DNA from: Acetothermia bacterium UBA3571
Lineage (GTDB): Bacteria; Bipolaricaulota; Bipolaricaulia; Bipolaricaulales; Bipolaricaulaceae
Assembly (NCBI GenBank): GCA_002375995.1
Contig: DFNI01000009.1
Location: 1-64,000 of the forward strand
Direction: 5' to 3'
DNA: 64,000 nucleotides
Below are positions 14,858-23,953 of this stretch, piece by piece; the stretch's first letter is position 1, and each line of letters opens with the position of its first letter. The notes under the pieces were generated by a model, which saw nothing but the letters and a program-made list of their open reading frames with translations, was not told where the DNA came from and searched no databases. Made by a program: the position numbers and the translations under genes.

Positions 14858-15856
14858 ATGCCCCTTTGGGTTTTGAGCGTGTTTTTGGTTTGGATCTTCT
14901 TTCATCCCGCCTCCTCTGCGCAGGAAAGCCAATACGTGCTGACCCCTGACAAGGCCGGATTTGTACAGCTATGGAACGGTGATTTTTCGTTCCAAGAGAT
15001 TTGGAACAACGGGGATTCGCATCCGGTGACGTGGGTTTGGAGCTATTGGCCACTCAAGTTCTGTCGGATTCAGCGTACCTATATAAAGTTTAGGATCAAT
15101 GTCGGAAATGTGCCCATATGTGTATGGGAAGGGGTAAATTTCTATCTGACTGTGGATATGCTCTCCGTTCGGGATTCAGCAGAGGTCTACGCGGTGGAAT
15201 GGGATGGGTCTTGGATCCGGAGCTGGACAGACCAACCCGAAGGCGAGTACATCGGTACTATCTCCAGATTGCAGCCCCGGATCGATGTTACCCGGATTGT
15301 TCTCGAATACCTGCGAGGGGCCCGGGAGAACCTAGCATTTATGTTTAAAATTCCAGGTGAAGAGGGATTTTGTCCCCCACGTCCGCGTTGGGGATTTCAT
15401 TCAGCCTCCTTTGTGGATCCTGGATTGTCTTTTCCCCCGGTCCTCGTGTGCGTGATCGATAAGCTGGGAGAAGAGACGGTGGAACAGGAGGATATCGCCG
15501 TAAGTCGGTATGTGACCTACCCGTATCCCCAAGAAGTGGAGATCCACGTGTTGGCCTTTGGGAATTATCGGATAGACGCTTGTTTTTACGCTTTCGAGGA
15601 TGGAGTCTCTCTGCCTGACCCCCCCTTGCCTCCAGGGGCTAAGCCGATGGAGCTCGAATACCCACCCAATTCGGGGAATTGGTTCTCGATCGAGCCATGT
15701 GGTTCCGGGTGGACTGCTCTCCCGGGTTTTCCCGGCACCGTCGGTTATGATATGGAAACCTATCGGTTGAGGATCGATCTCGCTCAGCTGGGGGACCGGG
15801 CATCGGGGGAAGAGTTGACGTTTTACCTGGAGGTGAGATCGGTACCGCTTAAATGA
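14858..15856 (+). CDS. Secreted protein, unknown
   Basis: The frame is open from 14798, but the ATG at 14858 is preceded by AAGGGGG and gives a clean signal peptide (PLWVLSVFLVWIFFHPASSAQES), so I use it (332 residues). The mature part is beta-rich with several Trp and Cys residues and the segment AEVYAVEWDGSWIRSW. It resembles nothing I know. The C-terminus LGDRASGEELTFYLEV echoes the LGDRAADETITFTIVF end of the protein at 12.7 kb, which suggests a common fold among exported components of the cluster. It overlaps the chaperone gene by 4 bases (ATGA). Confidence 0.6.
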   Translation: MPLWVLSVFLVWIFFHPASSAQESQYVLTPDKAGFVQLWNGDFSFQEIWNNGDSHPVTWVWSYWPLKFCRIQRTYIKFRINVGNVPICVWEGVNFYLTVDMLSVRDSAEVYAVEWDGSWIRSWTDQPEGEYIGTISRLQPRIDVTRIVLEYLRGARENLAFMFKIPGEEGFCPPRPRWGFHSASFVDPGLSFPPVLVCVIDKLGEETVEQEDIAVSRYVTYPYPQEVEIHVLAFGNYRIDACFYAFEDGVSLPDPPLPPGAKPMELEYPPNSGNWFSIEPCGSGWTALPGFPGTVGYDMETYRLRIDLAQLGDRASGEELTFYLEVRSVPLK

Positions 15857-16659
15857 GAAGACAAGGGTTCGTCCTTTTGTTAGCTTTCGTGGTTTTGGCC
15901 CTGGAAGCAGGGGCTTCGATCACCGTGGCCCCACTTTCCATAAAGGTCCCCATCGCGGCGGGGGAGATGGGCACGGTGGTTTTCCTGGTGAGGAACGTGG
16001 GGAAAACCACCGCTGAGGTGCACATAACCCTCCACGATTGGCGGCGCACCCCTGAGGGGAAGCTCCAGGTTCTTCCCCCGGGCACATTGGAAGGTTCCTG
16101 TGCCCCCTGGATCACCTATTCCCCCACCGCCCTGAAGCTCGCCCCGGGCGAGAAGGCCGAGGTTACCGTCAATATTCGGGTGCCAGAAGGCGTCTTTGGG
16201 GACCGATGGGCCCTGTTTTTGGTAGCGGAATATCCCCCTGAATCCGAAGGGGAAACGGCTCCCGCAGAGGCCACAGGAAGGACCCGGGTGATGGTGGCCT
16301 ACGCGGTGAAGCTACTTCGTCAGGATCCGGAACACGCCTCTCCCGCCGGCGAGATCCGCTCCGTGGAGCTCTTGAACACAAACCCCCTCAGGTTGCGAAT
16401 CGTTTACACCAATACCGGAAATACTCATACTGTCAATCGTGGTACCGTGGAGGTACGGGATATCTTCGGGGAGACGGTGCGGAGCTTTCCCATCGGGGAG
16501 TTCCCCACCCTCCCCGGGGAGGAACGGATCATCGTGGTGGAGGATCCCACAGAAGAGCCTCTCCCCGAGGGGATCTATTACGCCTTCGCCACCATCGACT
16601 TCGGCGGAGAGTACCTGGTTCAGGGCGGGGTCATGGTCCAGGTGCCGCCGTCCAAGTAA
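15853..16659 (+). CDS. PapD-like periplasmic chaperone
   Basis: The 268-residue exported protein has a signal peptide followed by ITVAPLSIKVPIAAGEMGTVVFLVRNVG, the edge-strand pattern of the first immunoglobulin-like domain of pilus chaperones. It continues with RRTPEG, WITYSPTALKLAPGEKAEVTVNIRVPEG and the second domain LRIVYTNTGNTHTVNRGTVEVRDIFGE. This matches fimbrial chaperone or DUF916-like architecture. It probably stabilises the exported subunits and delivers them to the following outer-membrane protein. Sequence identity to PapD is likely low, so this is a fold-level call. Confidence 0.65.
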   Translation: MRRQGFVLLLAFVVLALEAGASITVAPLSIKVPIAAGEMGTVVFLVRNVGKTTAEVHITLHDWRRTPEGKLQVLPPGTLEGSCAPWITYSPTALKLAPGEKAEVTVNIRVPEGVFGDRWALFLVAEYPPESEGETAPAEATGRTRVMVAYAVKLLRQDPEHASPAGEIRSVELLNTNPLRLRIVYTNTGNTHTVNRGTVEVRDIFGETVRSFPIGEFPTLPGEERIIVVEDPTEEPLPEGIYYAFATIDFGGEYLVQGGVMVQVPPSK

Positions 16660-16758
16660 CGGGGATTACAAACCCTTTTCCCGCTCCGCTGCCCAAATGT
16701 ACCCTGACTAAAACTCAAAAATTGCCCCACCGCCTTTCATGAAACCTCCTAGGATTGG

Positions 16759-19590
16759 ATGGGTATGGGATGCGGATATAAGCCCTTTATATCGGGGCTG
16801 CTCCTATTTTTTATAGGCGCTTTCAACGTTTCAGGGGCCCCTTACTCCGTGGAGGTAACGGCCACCCCGCCGAAAGTAGCCAATCCGGGCGAGATCGTCA
16901 CCCACGTCTTTACCGTACACAACCTGGGCACAAAGGATGATTTTTATCTTCTAAAGCTGGAAGCCCCAGAGGCCTGGGAGTTTTTTCCCAAGCAATCCAC
17001 CCTGGCCGTAAGCGCCGGCGAAAAAGGGTATCTTTTCGTCAACCTCATCGTGCCTGCCCAAGTCCCCGCGGGCACTTACACAATTACCCTTGAGGTCACC
17101 TCGTCCGGTGACCCCACGGTAACCGCCAAAGCCTCAACCCAGGTGGAAGTTCTCCCCCACAGGGACCTGGAGCTGCGCTGGGTGGATCCCCCATGTAAGC
17201 TCCAGGTGGGAGGGGAGGCCACATGGACCTTTTCCCTGCGGAACACGGGCAACGTGCCCGATGTGTATCTCGTGGAGCTCGAGCGCTTCGGGGACTGGCG
17301 CGCCATTCCTTCCGCCACTGAGGTCCATCTCTTGCCAGGAGAAGAGGAGGCCGTGGAGATACGAGCGGAGGTCCCGCCCCGCGCCGAGCCCGGGGCCGGG
17401 TATTCCCTCCGGGTGACGGTGACCTCTTTCCACGATCCCCTGTTGAAACGGGAGCTCCAGGCCTCCGGCCACTTCCTCCCCCCGCCTCCGGAGCTCGTCC
17501 CCCGGAGCCTCTATCCTCGGTGGGATGTGACCCTGGGAACCGAGCTCGATTCCGAAGGGAACCCCCGCTTCTCGTTCCGGGGCTCCGGTGACATAGAGCT
17601 ATTCAATTACCGGGTAGATGCGGGCATTGGGGCATCGCTGGAAGGGCTGGAAGACCTCCGGCTGAGCTGGAGGAGCAAGGGAAGGAGCTTCTACCTCCAT
17701 GGAAGTGGAATCTCGGGGCTTTTTCTCGGCGTCTCGGGTAAGCCCCTCTTCGGGGGGGAGGTCGCGGGGTTGGGCCGATGGCGAGCGCTTTTTACCCCCC
17801 AAATCAAGGGGATCTCCCTTACCGGCGAAGCCCACGATATGGTCATCAACTTTGCGTGGGGAGGGAATTCCTCCGAGGGCTATTCCTTCCAGGACGTAGG
17901 CATCAGATGGGAGGCCGCGGAGGACCTCACCCTTTGGGGCACCATCTCCCAGGGGACCGATACTTCTTCCTCGGGTAGCGCCTTGCAGCTTGGGAGCGAA
18001 CTCTCACGGAAGGCGTTCCGGCTCAGGGCCACCTACCTCGGGATCTCCTCAGGATACCCCCGTCACCCCCCTCGAGATGAGCTCTCGTTGCACTGGGAGA
18101 GCCTCACCGGGACGTTTCCCCTGGACATCTCCTACCGCTTCGCCTCACTCGTCCGTGAAGCTTCTCCCGGGGCGCTCCTCTCCCACGAGTTCCGAGGTTC
18201 CCTTTCCCTGGATCTCCCCCTGCGGCCCCGGTTCGTCCTGGGTTTCGCGCGGCGGTTCCACTCGCTGCCTCCTCGGGACGTGGACGAGCGGGCTTTTGAG
18301 TTGCGGATTTCCTTGCGGGGAGAAAACCCGCTCTCCTGGAACACCTCCGTGGTGGCTTCCCTGAAGGAGGATTTCGCTGCAGGGTCCACGACGGGGTCCC
18401 TGAGTCTCTTGGGAGGTCTGACCGCCCGCACGGACGCCTTGGAACTCTCCCTCGCCGCAAGAGCCACCGGTACCGTGGGGGAAGGGAGCGAGGTGCCTTC
18501 GAGTTCTTTTACCCTCAGGATCCGCTTGCCCGGGACCATCGGGACGCCCACGGTCTCCTTCCGCACCGAGGGAGCTAGATCGGCGCTTACTCTCTCCGTC
18601 CGGGACATCCCCACAGGGGAAGGGGAGGCCGACGGGAGCTTCTCCTACACCTTGGAAGATGGGGAATCCCGGTGGGAGGCGAGCTTCTCCCTCCGTTTTT
18701 CCGCCGACTTCCCCTTCCTCGGCCCAACTAGAGGACGGATCCGGGGGCGCGTCTTCATCGATTGGGACGGTGACCTCGCCTTCGGTCCCGGGGATGACGG
18801 TGTGGAGGGACTGCTCCTGGAGGCGGACGGGGTCAAGGCCCTGAGCGGGAAGGGGGGTATCTTCGTGTTTCCTCCCCTCCTTCCCGGAAAGTACCAAATT
18901 TCCCTCACGGAACCGCCTCCGGCGTTCACCCCGTCGCTTCCTCTCCCCGAGGTGGAGGTGGAACGGGGTGCGGAGGCGGTGGTGGAGATACCGCTGCGCC
19001 CGCGGGCTTGGCTCAAGGTCACCGTCTTCCACGACACCGACAAGGATGGAACACACGACCCAGGCGAGGCCGGTGTCTCGGGGGTGGAGTTGGTGATCTC
19101 TGGGGAGAGAGGGGAATGGCGGCTTAAGACCGATGCCGCCGGCCTCGTGTCCCTGGAGCTCCCGCCGGGCCGCTACGCAGTGGGCTTGGTGGAGGAGACC
19201 CTTCCCGAGCGCTATGTCCTCACCACCCCGGCGAAGGTGGAAGTAGAGGTGCCGGGGTACGGGGTGGCGGAGGTCTCCTTCGGTGCGTATCGGAAGCCCA
19301 AGCCGGTGGTGGTGACCTTCGCCCCACCGCAGGCGGTGATCTCCTTCGCCCCTGAACGGCCTCGGGTGGGGGAGCCTGTGGAGTTCGACGGCACGGGAAG
19401 CAAGGCCTTCGGTGCTGTGGTGACGGAGTACCGCTGGGAGTTCCGGCTCGGAGACCTAAGGCTCACCGCCTCCGGGCCCACGGTCACCGTCTCCTTCCCC
19501 AAGCCCGGCGACTGGACGGCGATCCTCATCGTGGTCGACTCCCAAGGCCGGATGGGGGCGGCCCGGGTCACCGTTTCCGTTTCCCCCTGA
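16759..19590 (+). CDS. Usher-like outer-membrane protein with NEW3, SdrB-like and PKD-like domains
   Basis: This 943-residue exported protein has a signal peptide (residues 1-27) and two NEW3-type immunoglobulin domains (about 28-245; NPGEIVTHVFTVHNLG and GGEATWTFSLRNTG). A long stretch of alternating beta strands (about 260-650) is compatible with an outer-membrane barrel. Two SdrB/carboxypeptidase-regulatory-like domains follow (about 665-860; GRVFIDWDGDLAFGPGDDGV and VFHDTDKDGTHDPGEAGVSG), then a PKD-like end domain. FimD-type ushers also combine a barrel with small beta domains, so secretion of the subunits upstream is a plausible role. No usher signature sequence is evident, so function is inferred from layout and neighbours. 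Confidence 0.6.
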   Translation: MGMGCGYKPFISGLLLFFIGAFNVSGAPYSVEVTATPPKVANPGEIVTHVFTVHNLGTKDDFYLLKLEAPEAWEFFPKQSTLAVSAGEKGYLFVNLIVPAQVPAGTYTITLEVTSSGDPTVTAKASTQVEVLPHRDLELRWVDPPCKLQVGGEATWTFSLRNTGNVPDVYLVELERFGDWRAIPSATEVHLLPGEEEAVEIRAEVPPRAEPGAGYSLRVTVTSFHDPLLKRELQASGHFLPPPPELVPRSLYPRWDVTLGTELDSEGNPRFSFRGSGDIELFNYRVDAGIGASLEGLEDLRLSWRSKGRSFYLHGSGISGLFLGVSGKPLFGGEVAGLGRWRALFTPQIKGISLTGEAHDMVINFAWGGNSSEGYSFQDVGIRWEAAEDLTLWGTISQGTDTSSSGSALQLGSELSRKAFRLRATYLGISSGYPRHPPRDELSLHWESLTGTFPLDISYRFASLVREASPGALLSHEFRGSLSLDLPLRPRFVLGFARRFHSLPPRDVDERAFELRISLRGENPLSWNTSVVASLKEDFAAGSTTGSLSLLGGLTARTDALELSLAARATGTVGEGSEVPSSSFTLRIRLPGTIGTPTVSFRTEGARSALTLSVRDIPTGEGEADGSFSYTLEDGESRWEASFSLRFSADFPFLGPTRGRIRGRVFIDWDGDLAFGPGDDGVEGLLLEADGVKALSGKGGIFVFPPLLPGKYQISLTEPPPAFTPSLPLPEVEVERGAEAVVEIPLRPRAWLKVTVFHDTDKDGTHDPGEAGVSGVELVISGERGEWRLKTDAAGLVSLELPPGRYAVGLVEETLPERYVLTTPAKVEVEVPGYGVAEVSFGAYRKPKPVVVTFAPPQAVISFAPERPRVGEPVEFDGTGSKAFGAVVTEYRWEFRLGDLRLTASGPTVTVSFPKPGDWTAILIVVDSQGRMGAARVTVSVSP

Positions 19591-19637
19591 GCTCTGCTCT
19601 TGGTGGGGGGAAGAAAATCGGGCAAGATCTCTCCTGG

Positions 19638-21038
19638 GTGATCGGGGTGAGGAAAAAGTTCGATGTCGTCGTGATCGGGGGCGGCACTGGTGGATATTCC
19701 GCGGCCATCCGCGCCGCGAAGCTGGGAAGGTCCGTGGCCCTGGTGGAGCGGGATGAGGCGTTGGGGGGGACGTGCCTCAACCGCGGCTGCATCCCCACCA
19801 AGGCCCTCCTCCACGCCGCCCATCTCCTGAACGAAGTTAAAGGGGCTTCGAAACTGGGGCTTCAGGTACGGGAGGTCTCCCTCGATTGGGAAAGGCTCCA
19901 GGTGTGGAAGGATTCGGTGGTGCGGCGCCTGGCCCAGGGGGTCAAGTTCCTGTGCGAGCGCAACGGCGTCGAGATCGTCCACGGCGAGGCCCGCCTCGTC
20001 TCCGCCCGCATCGTCCGCGTGGAGGGAGCCGACCTTGAACTCGAGGCCGACGCGGTGGTGGTGGCCACGGGGTCCGTGCCCGTCGAGATCCCCGGGCTTG
20101 CCTTCGACGGCGAGCGGGTAATCTCCTCCACCGAGGCCCTCTCCCTCCCCAAAAGGCCCGAGAGAATCCTCATCGTGGGCGGGGGCTATATCGGCATGGA
20201 GCTCGGGACCTTCTTCGCCTCCGTGGGGACGGAGGTGGTGGTGGTGGAGCTCATGGATCAGGTCCTCCCGGGGATCGACCCCGAGCTCGTCTCCCACGTT
20301 GTCCGGGGGCTTCCCCAGTTGGGGGTGGAGGCCCACACCAAAAGCCGGGTAATGGGGCTGGAGCGGTCCCAGGCCGGGATCGTGGCCCGGGTTCAGGGGC
20401 CCGATGGAAAAGGATTCACCGTGGAGGCGGAGTTGGCCCTCGTCACCGTGGGACGGCGTCCCTTCGCCGAAGGGCTGGGATTGGAGGAGCTGGGGGTGGA
20501 GCGGGACGAGCGGGGGTTCATCCAGGTGAACGAGCGGTTCGAGACCCCGGTCTCCGGGATCTACGCCGTGGGGGACGTCGTCCCGGGGCCGATGCTCGCC
20601 CACAAGGCCCACTGGGAGGGCAAGGCCGCGGCGGAGGCGATCTGCGGCCACGAACCGGGGCCCAGGCCGCCGGTCCCGGCGGTGGTGTTCACGTCGCCCG
20701 AGATAGCCACCGTGGGCCTCTCGGAGCCCGAGGCCAGGGAGCGAGGGTATGACGTAGTCATCGGAAAATTCCCGTTCACCGCCTCGGGGCGGGCTCTCAC
20801 CTTAGGGGACAACCGCGGCCTGATTAAGGTGGTCGCCGAGGCGGGATCGAAAAAGATCCTCGGGGTGGGGATCGTGGGGCCGTGGGCCTCGGAGCTCATC
20901 GGGGAGGCCTCGCTGGCAATCCTCAGGGACCTGACTCTGGAGGAGTTCGGCGCGGCGATCCGTCCCCACCCCACCCTGTCCGAGGCCCTGGGGGAGGCGG
21001 CGGAGGCCCCCTTGGGCGGGGCCATACACGTCCTCTGA
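19638..21038 (+). CDS. lpdA: Dihydrolipoyl dehydrogenase
   Basis: FAD-dependent disulfide oxidoreductase that re-oxidises dihydrolipoamide on 2-oxoacid dehydrogenases or the glycine-cleavage H-protein. The 466-residue protein has the FAD loop GGGTGGYSAA, the redox disulfide CLNRGC, the NAD-binding GGGYIGMELG, and the C-terminal active-site His-Glu pair in HPTLSE. Start is GTG at 19638; a second in-frame GTG nine bases later is possible. No E1/E2 genes are nearby, so service to the glycine-cleavage system (see the GcvT fusion) is likely but unproven. Confidence 0.93.
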   Translation: MIGVRKKFDVVVIGGGTGGYSAAIRAAKLGRSVALVERDEALGGTCLNRGCIPTKALLHAAHLLNEVKGASKLGLQVREVSLDWERLQVWKDSVVRRLAQGVKFLCERNGVEIVHGEARLVSARIVRVEGADLELEADAVVVATGSVPVEIPGLAFDGERVISSTEALSLPKRPERILIVGGGYIGMELGTFFASVGTEVVVVELMDQVLPGIDPELVSHVVRGLPQLGVEAHTKSRVMGLERSQAGIVARVQGPDGKGFTVEAELALVTVGRRPFAEGLGLEELGVERDERGFIQVNERFETPVSGIYAVGDVVPGPMLAHKAHWEGKAAAEAICGHEPGPRPPVPAVVFTSPEIATVGLSEPEARERGYDVVIGKFPFTASGRALTLGDNRGLIKVVAEAGSKKILGVGIVGPWASELIGEASLAILRDLTLEEFGAAIRPHPTLSEALGEAAEAPLGGAIHVL

Positions 21039-21045
21039 AGGGATC

Positions 21046-21825
21046 ATGGGCGCTCTCATCGCGACCCTTTCCGGCGGCAGCCCCATCCTCCAGGGGTTGA
21101 TCGGGGGGATCATAATCACCTTGTTCAACACCCTGGGGGCGTTGCTCGTTGTGGTGTGGCGCAAGCCCCGGGAAGGGCTTCTTGACGGGGCGTTGGGGTT
21201 CGCCGCCGGGGTGATGCTCACCGCCAGCTTCACCAGCCTCATCCTCCCGGGGATCGAGTACGGGGGGATCTGGCCGGTGGTGATCGGGGTGGTGCTCGGG
21301 GCCTTGGCCCTGGATTTGGTGGACCATTTGGTACCGCACCTGCACGTGATAGGGGGGCGGGAGGGGAGGCCCAGCGCCCGGATCAAGGCGGTGTGGCTGT
21401 TCATCATCGCTATCACCCTTCACAACATGCCCGAGGGGCTCGCCGTGGGGGTGGGCTTTGGCTCCGGGGACCTCCCCAACGCCCTTTCCCTCATGTGGGC
21501 CATCGGCCTTCAGAACCTGCCGGAGGGGTTGGCGGTGGCCATCTCCGCCCTGGGCGCCGGCATGGGGACCTTCTTCTACGCCGCCGTGGTGGGGATCCGA
21601 GCGGGGTTGGTGGAGATCCCCTTGGCGGTCTTGGGAGCCTGGGCGGTGGGGGTGGCGCGCCCCATCCTCCCCTACGCCATGGGGTTCGCCGCGGGGGCGA
21701 TGCTGTACGTAATCTCCGACGAGATCGTCCCCGAGACCCACAGGAAGGGACACGAACGCCTGGCCACCCTGGGGCTGATCTTGGGGGCGTTGGTCATGCT
21801 CTATTTGGATGTCACGCTAGGATAA
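21046..21825 (+). CDS. ZIP-family divalent metal transporter
   Basis: The 259-residue membrane protein has about eight hydrophobic segments and the ZIP metal-binding helices: HNMPEGLAVG (TM4) and NLPEGLAVA (TM5), with a His-rich spot in the loop before TM4 (DHLVPHLHV). These proteins import zinc, iron or related metals; the closest well-known relatives are ZupT/GufA. It follows lpdA by 7 bases, with an AAGGGAT Shine-Dalgarno. Confidence 0.9.
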   Translation: MGALIATLSGGSPILQGLIGGIIITLFNTLGALLVVVWRKPREGLLDGALGFAAGVMLTASFTSLILPGIEYGGIWPVVIGVVLGALALDLVDHLVPHLHVIGGREGRPSARIKAVWLFIIAITLHNMPEGLAVGVGFGSGDLPNALSLMWAIGLQNLPEGLAVAISALGAGMGTFFYAAVVGIRAGLVEIPLAVLGAWAVGVARPILPYAMGFAAGAMLYVISDEIVPETHRKGHERLATLGLILGALVMLYLDVTLG

Positions 21826-21852
21826 AGCATAGACACGCGGAAAGGAGGACCT

Positions 21853-22884
21853 GTGGAGTTACTCAGGAAACTCTCTGAGGCAAGCGGGATCCCGGGCCAC
21901 GAGGAGGAGATCCGGACCATCATCCGCGAGGCGCTGAGCGGGGTTGTGGACGGGATCGAGACGGACCTTTTGGGGAACGTCATCGCCCACAAAGTGGGAG
22001 AGGGGCCCAAGGTGGTGGTGGCGGCCCACATGGACGAGATCGGGTTCCTGGTCTCCTACATCGACGAGAAGACCGGGTTCTTGAGGATCGAGCCCTTGGG
22101 CGGGTTCGATCCCCGGACGCTCATCGCCCAGAGGGTCCGGGTGCACACCAAGTCTGGCGTCCTCATCGGGGCCATCGGGGTGAAACCCGTTCATATCCTG
22201 CCGGAGGAGGAACGCAAGAAAATCCCCCAGGTGAAGGAGCTCTTCGTGGACGTGGGCCTTCCGGCGGAGAAGGTAAAGGAATTGGTCTCCATCGGAGACA
22301 TGGTGACCCTCCATCAGGAGTTCGTAGAGATGGGGGAGCTCGTCTCCGGCAAATCCCTGGACGACCGCGTGGGGGTGTACGTGGGAATCGAGGCCCTGAG
22401 GAAAGTGCAAGCACATCGGGCCGATATCTACTTCGTGGGCACGGTCCAGGAGGAGGTGGGCCTACGGGGGGCCCGGACCAGCGCGTTCGCCATCGCCCCC
22501 GAGATCGGGGTGGCGTTGGACGTCACCATCGCCTGCGATATCCCCGATACCAAACCCCAAGAGAAGGTCACCGAGGCCGGCAAGGGCGTGGCGATAAAGC
22601 TTAAAGACTCGGCCTCCATCTCCCACCCGAAGCTCGTACAGTTCCTGGTGGAGCTGGCCGAGGAGCGGGGGATCCCGTACCAGCTGGAGATCCTCCCCCG
22701 GGGCGGGACCGATGCCGGGGGGATCCAGCTCGCCCGGGAGGGGGCGGCGGTGGTGACCCTCTCCATCCCCACCCGCTACGTCCACACCGCGGTGGAGGCC
22801 GCCCACAAACGGGACATCCAAGCCGCGGTGGATCTCCTGGCAGCGTTCCTGGAGCGTTGCCACGAGGTGGACCTCAAGCTCTGA
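21853..22884 (+). CDS. M42-family metallo-aminopeptidase
   Basis: Cobalt- or zinc-dependent aminopeptidase of the TET/FrvX group, which forms large tetrahedral particles in thermophiles. The 343-residue protein shows the metal ligands in order: AAHMDEIGFL, DDRVGVY, QEEVGLRGA with the general-base Glu pair, ALDVT, and the C-terminal RYVHTAVE. Start is GTG behind AAAGGAGG. The next gene starts 3 bases after its stop. Old annotations call such proteins cellulases; that is not supported. Confidence 0.92.
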   Translation: MELLRKLSEASGIPGHEEEIRTIIREALSGVVDGIETDLLGNVIAHKVGEGPKVVVAAHMDEIGFLVSYIDEKTGFLRIEPLGGFDPRTLIAQRVRVHTKSGVLIGAIGVKPVHILPEEERKKIPQVKELFVDVGLPAEKVKELVSIGDMVTLHQEFVEMGELVSGKSLDDRVGVYVGIEALRKVQAHRADIYFVGTVQEEVGLRGARTSAFAIAPEIGVALDVTIACDIPDTKPQEKVTEAGKGVAIKLKDSASISHPKLVQFLVELAEERGIPYQLEILPRGGTDAGGIQLAREGAAVVTLSIPTRYVHTAVEAAHKRDIQAAVDLLAAFLERCHEVDLKL

Positions 22885-22887
22885 GGG

Positions 22888-23895
22888 ATGCAGATAGGAA
22901 AAGTGAAACGGGTCCGGCTGGGGATCTTCCCCACCCCCCTACAGGAACTCCGTGCCCTGAGCGAGGAACTCGGGGGACCGCGGATCTTCGTGAAGCGGGA
23001 CGACCTCAACGGGTTGGCGCTAGGGGGAAACAAGCTCCGTAAGCTCGAGTACGCCATGGCGGAGGCCCGGGATCTCGGGGCCACTGCCGTCATCACCACG
23101 GGAAGGGTACAGTCCAACCACTGCCGCCTCACCGCTGCGGCCGCCAACCTCCTAGGGATGAAGACCTACCTCATATTGGTGGGGGAAGAACCGGAGATGG
23201 CCACCGGGAACCTGTTGGTGGACAAGATCCTGGGGGTGGAGGAGCTCCGTTACGTGGAGGGGGACTCCTACGGGAAGGATTCGCCGCTGGAAGAGGCGGT
23301 GCGGGAGCTGTCGGAGGAGCTCTCCCGCCGAGGGGAGGTTCCCTACTACATCCCCAACGGGTGCCGGCCCCTGCACGGGGCGTTGGGATACGCGGGGTGC
23401 GTGCGGGAGACGGTGAGCCAGCTCCACGAGCTGAACCTCGCCCCGGATTGGTTCGTGGTGGCCTGCGGCACCACCGGGACTTGTCTGGGCCTCCTCCTCG
23501 GGAGCCACCTCTACTGCCACGGCGAGGCCAAGGTGGTGGGAATCAGCATCTCCCGGCCCGCCGATTTCCTCAACGAGAAGTTGGAGAAGGGCTGGGAGGA
23601 AGCCACGGGCTTCCTGGAGATTGGGGCCGGGATGCCCGGGGGAGGGCCCCGCATCCACGACGAATACGTGGGCAAGGGGTACGGGATCCCCACCCCGGAG
23701 GGAGTGAAGGCGATCCGGCTCTTGGCGCGCCTGGAAGGCCTGATCCTCGATCCGGTTTACACGGGAAAGGCCATGGCCGGGCTCATCGACCTCGCCAAGC
23801 AGGGGTTGTTCGCGCCCGGCGATGTGGTGGTGTTCGTGCACACTGGTGGGATCCCCGGGCTATTCGCCGACCGCCAAATCCCGTACCTTCAGTGA
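22888..23895 (+). CDS. D-cysteine desulfhydrase / ACC deaminase family PLP enzyme
   Basis: The 335-residue fold-type II PLP enzyme has the active-site lysine in GGNKLRKLEY, followed by GRVQSNHCRLTAAAA and the phosphate-binding CGTTGTCLGL. These are shared by D-cysteine desulfhydrase (DcyD) and 1-aminocyclopropane-1-carboxylate deaminase. In bacteria lacking an ethylene context, D-cysteine breakdown to pyruvate, sulfide and ammonia is the more common activity. I cannot separate the two by sequence alone. It sits directly behind the M42 peptidase. Confidence 0.85.
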   Translation: MQIGKVKRVRLGIFPTPLQELRALSEELGGPRIFVKRDDLNGLALGGNKLRKLEYAMAEARDLGATAVITTGRVQSNHCRLTAAAANLLGMKTYLILVGEEPEMATGNLLVDKILGVEELRYVEGDSYGKDSPLEEAVRELSEELSRRGEVPYYIPNGCRPLHGALGYAGCVRETVSQLHELNLAPDWFVVACGTTGTCLGLLLGSHLYCHGEAKVVGISISRPADFLNEKLEKGWEEATGFLEIGAGMPGGGPRIHDEYVGKGYGIPTPEGVKAIRLLARLEGLILDPVYTGKAMAGLIDLAKQGLFAPGDVVVFVHTGGIPGLFADRQIPYLQ

Positions 23896-23953
23896 ACTGA
23901 ACCACCTTCGGGCGCGGGCCCCGGCCGGCAGCGCTTAGGGCGAGGAGGTTAGG

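Noticed and set aside
19212..20651. 479-codon minus-strand open frame opposite lpdA
   Set aside because: It is antisense to a clear lpdA, has Gly/Pro/His-rich composition from GC-rich codon shadows and no recognisable motif.
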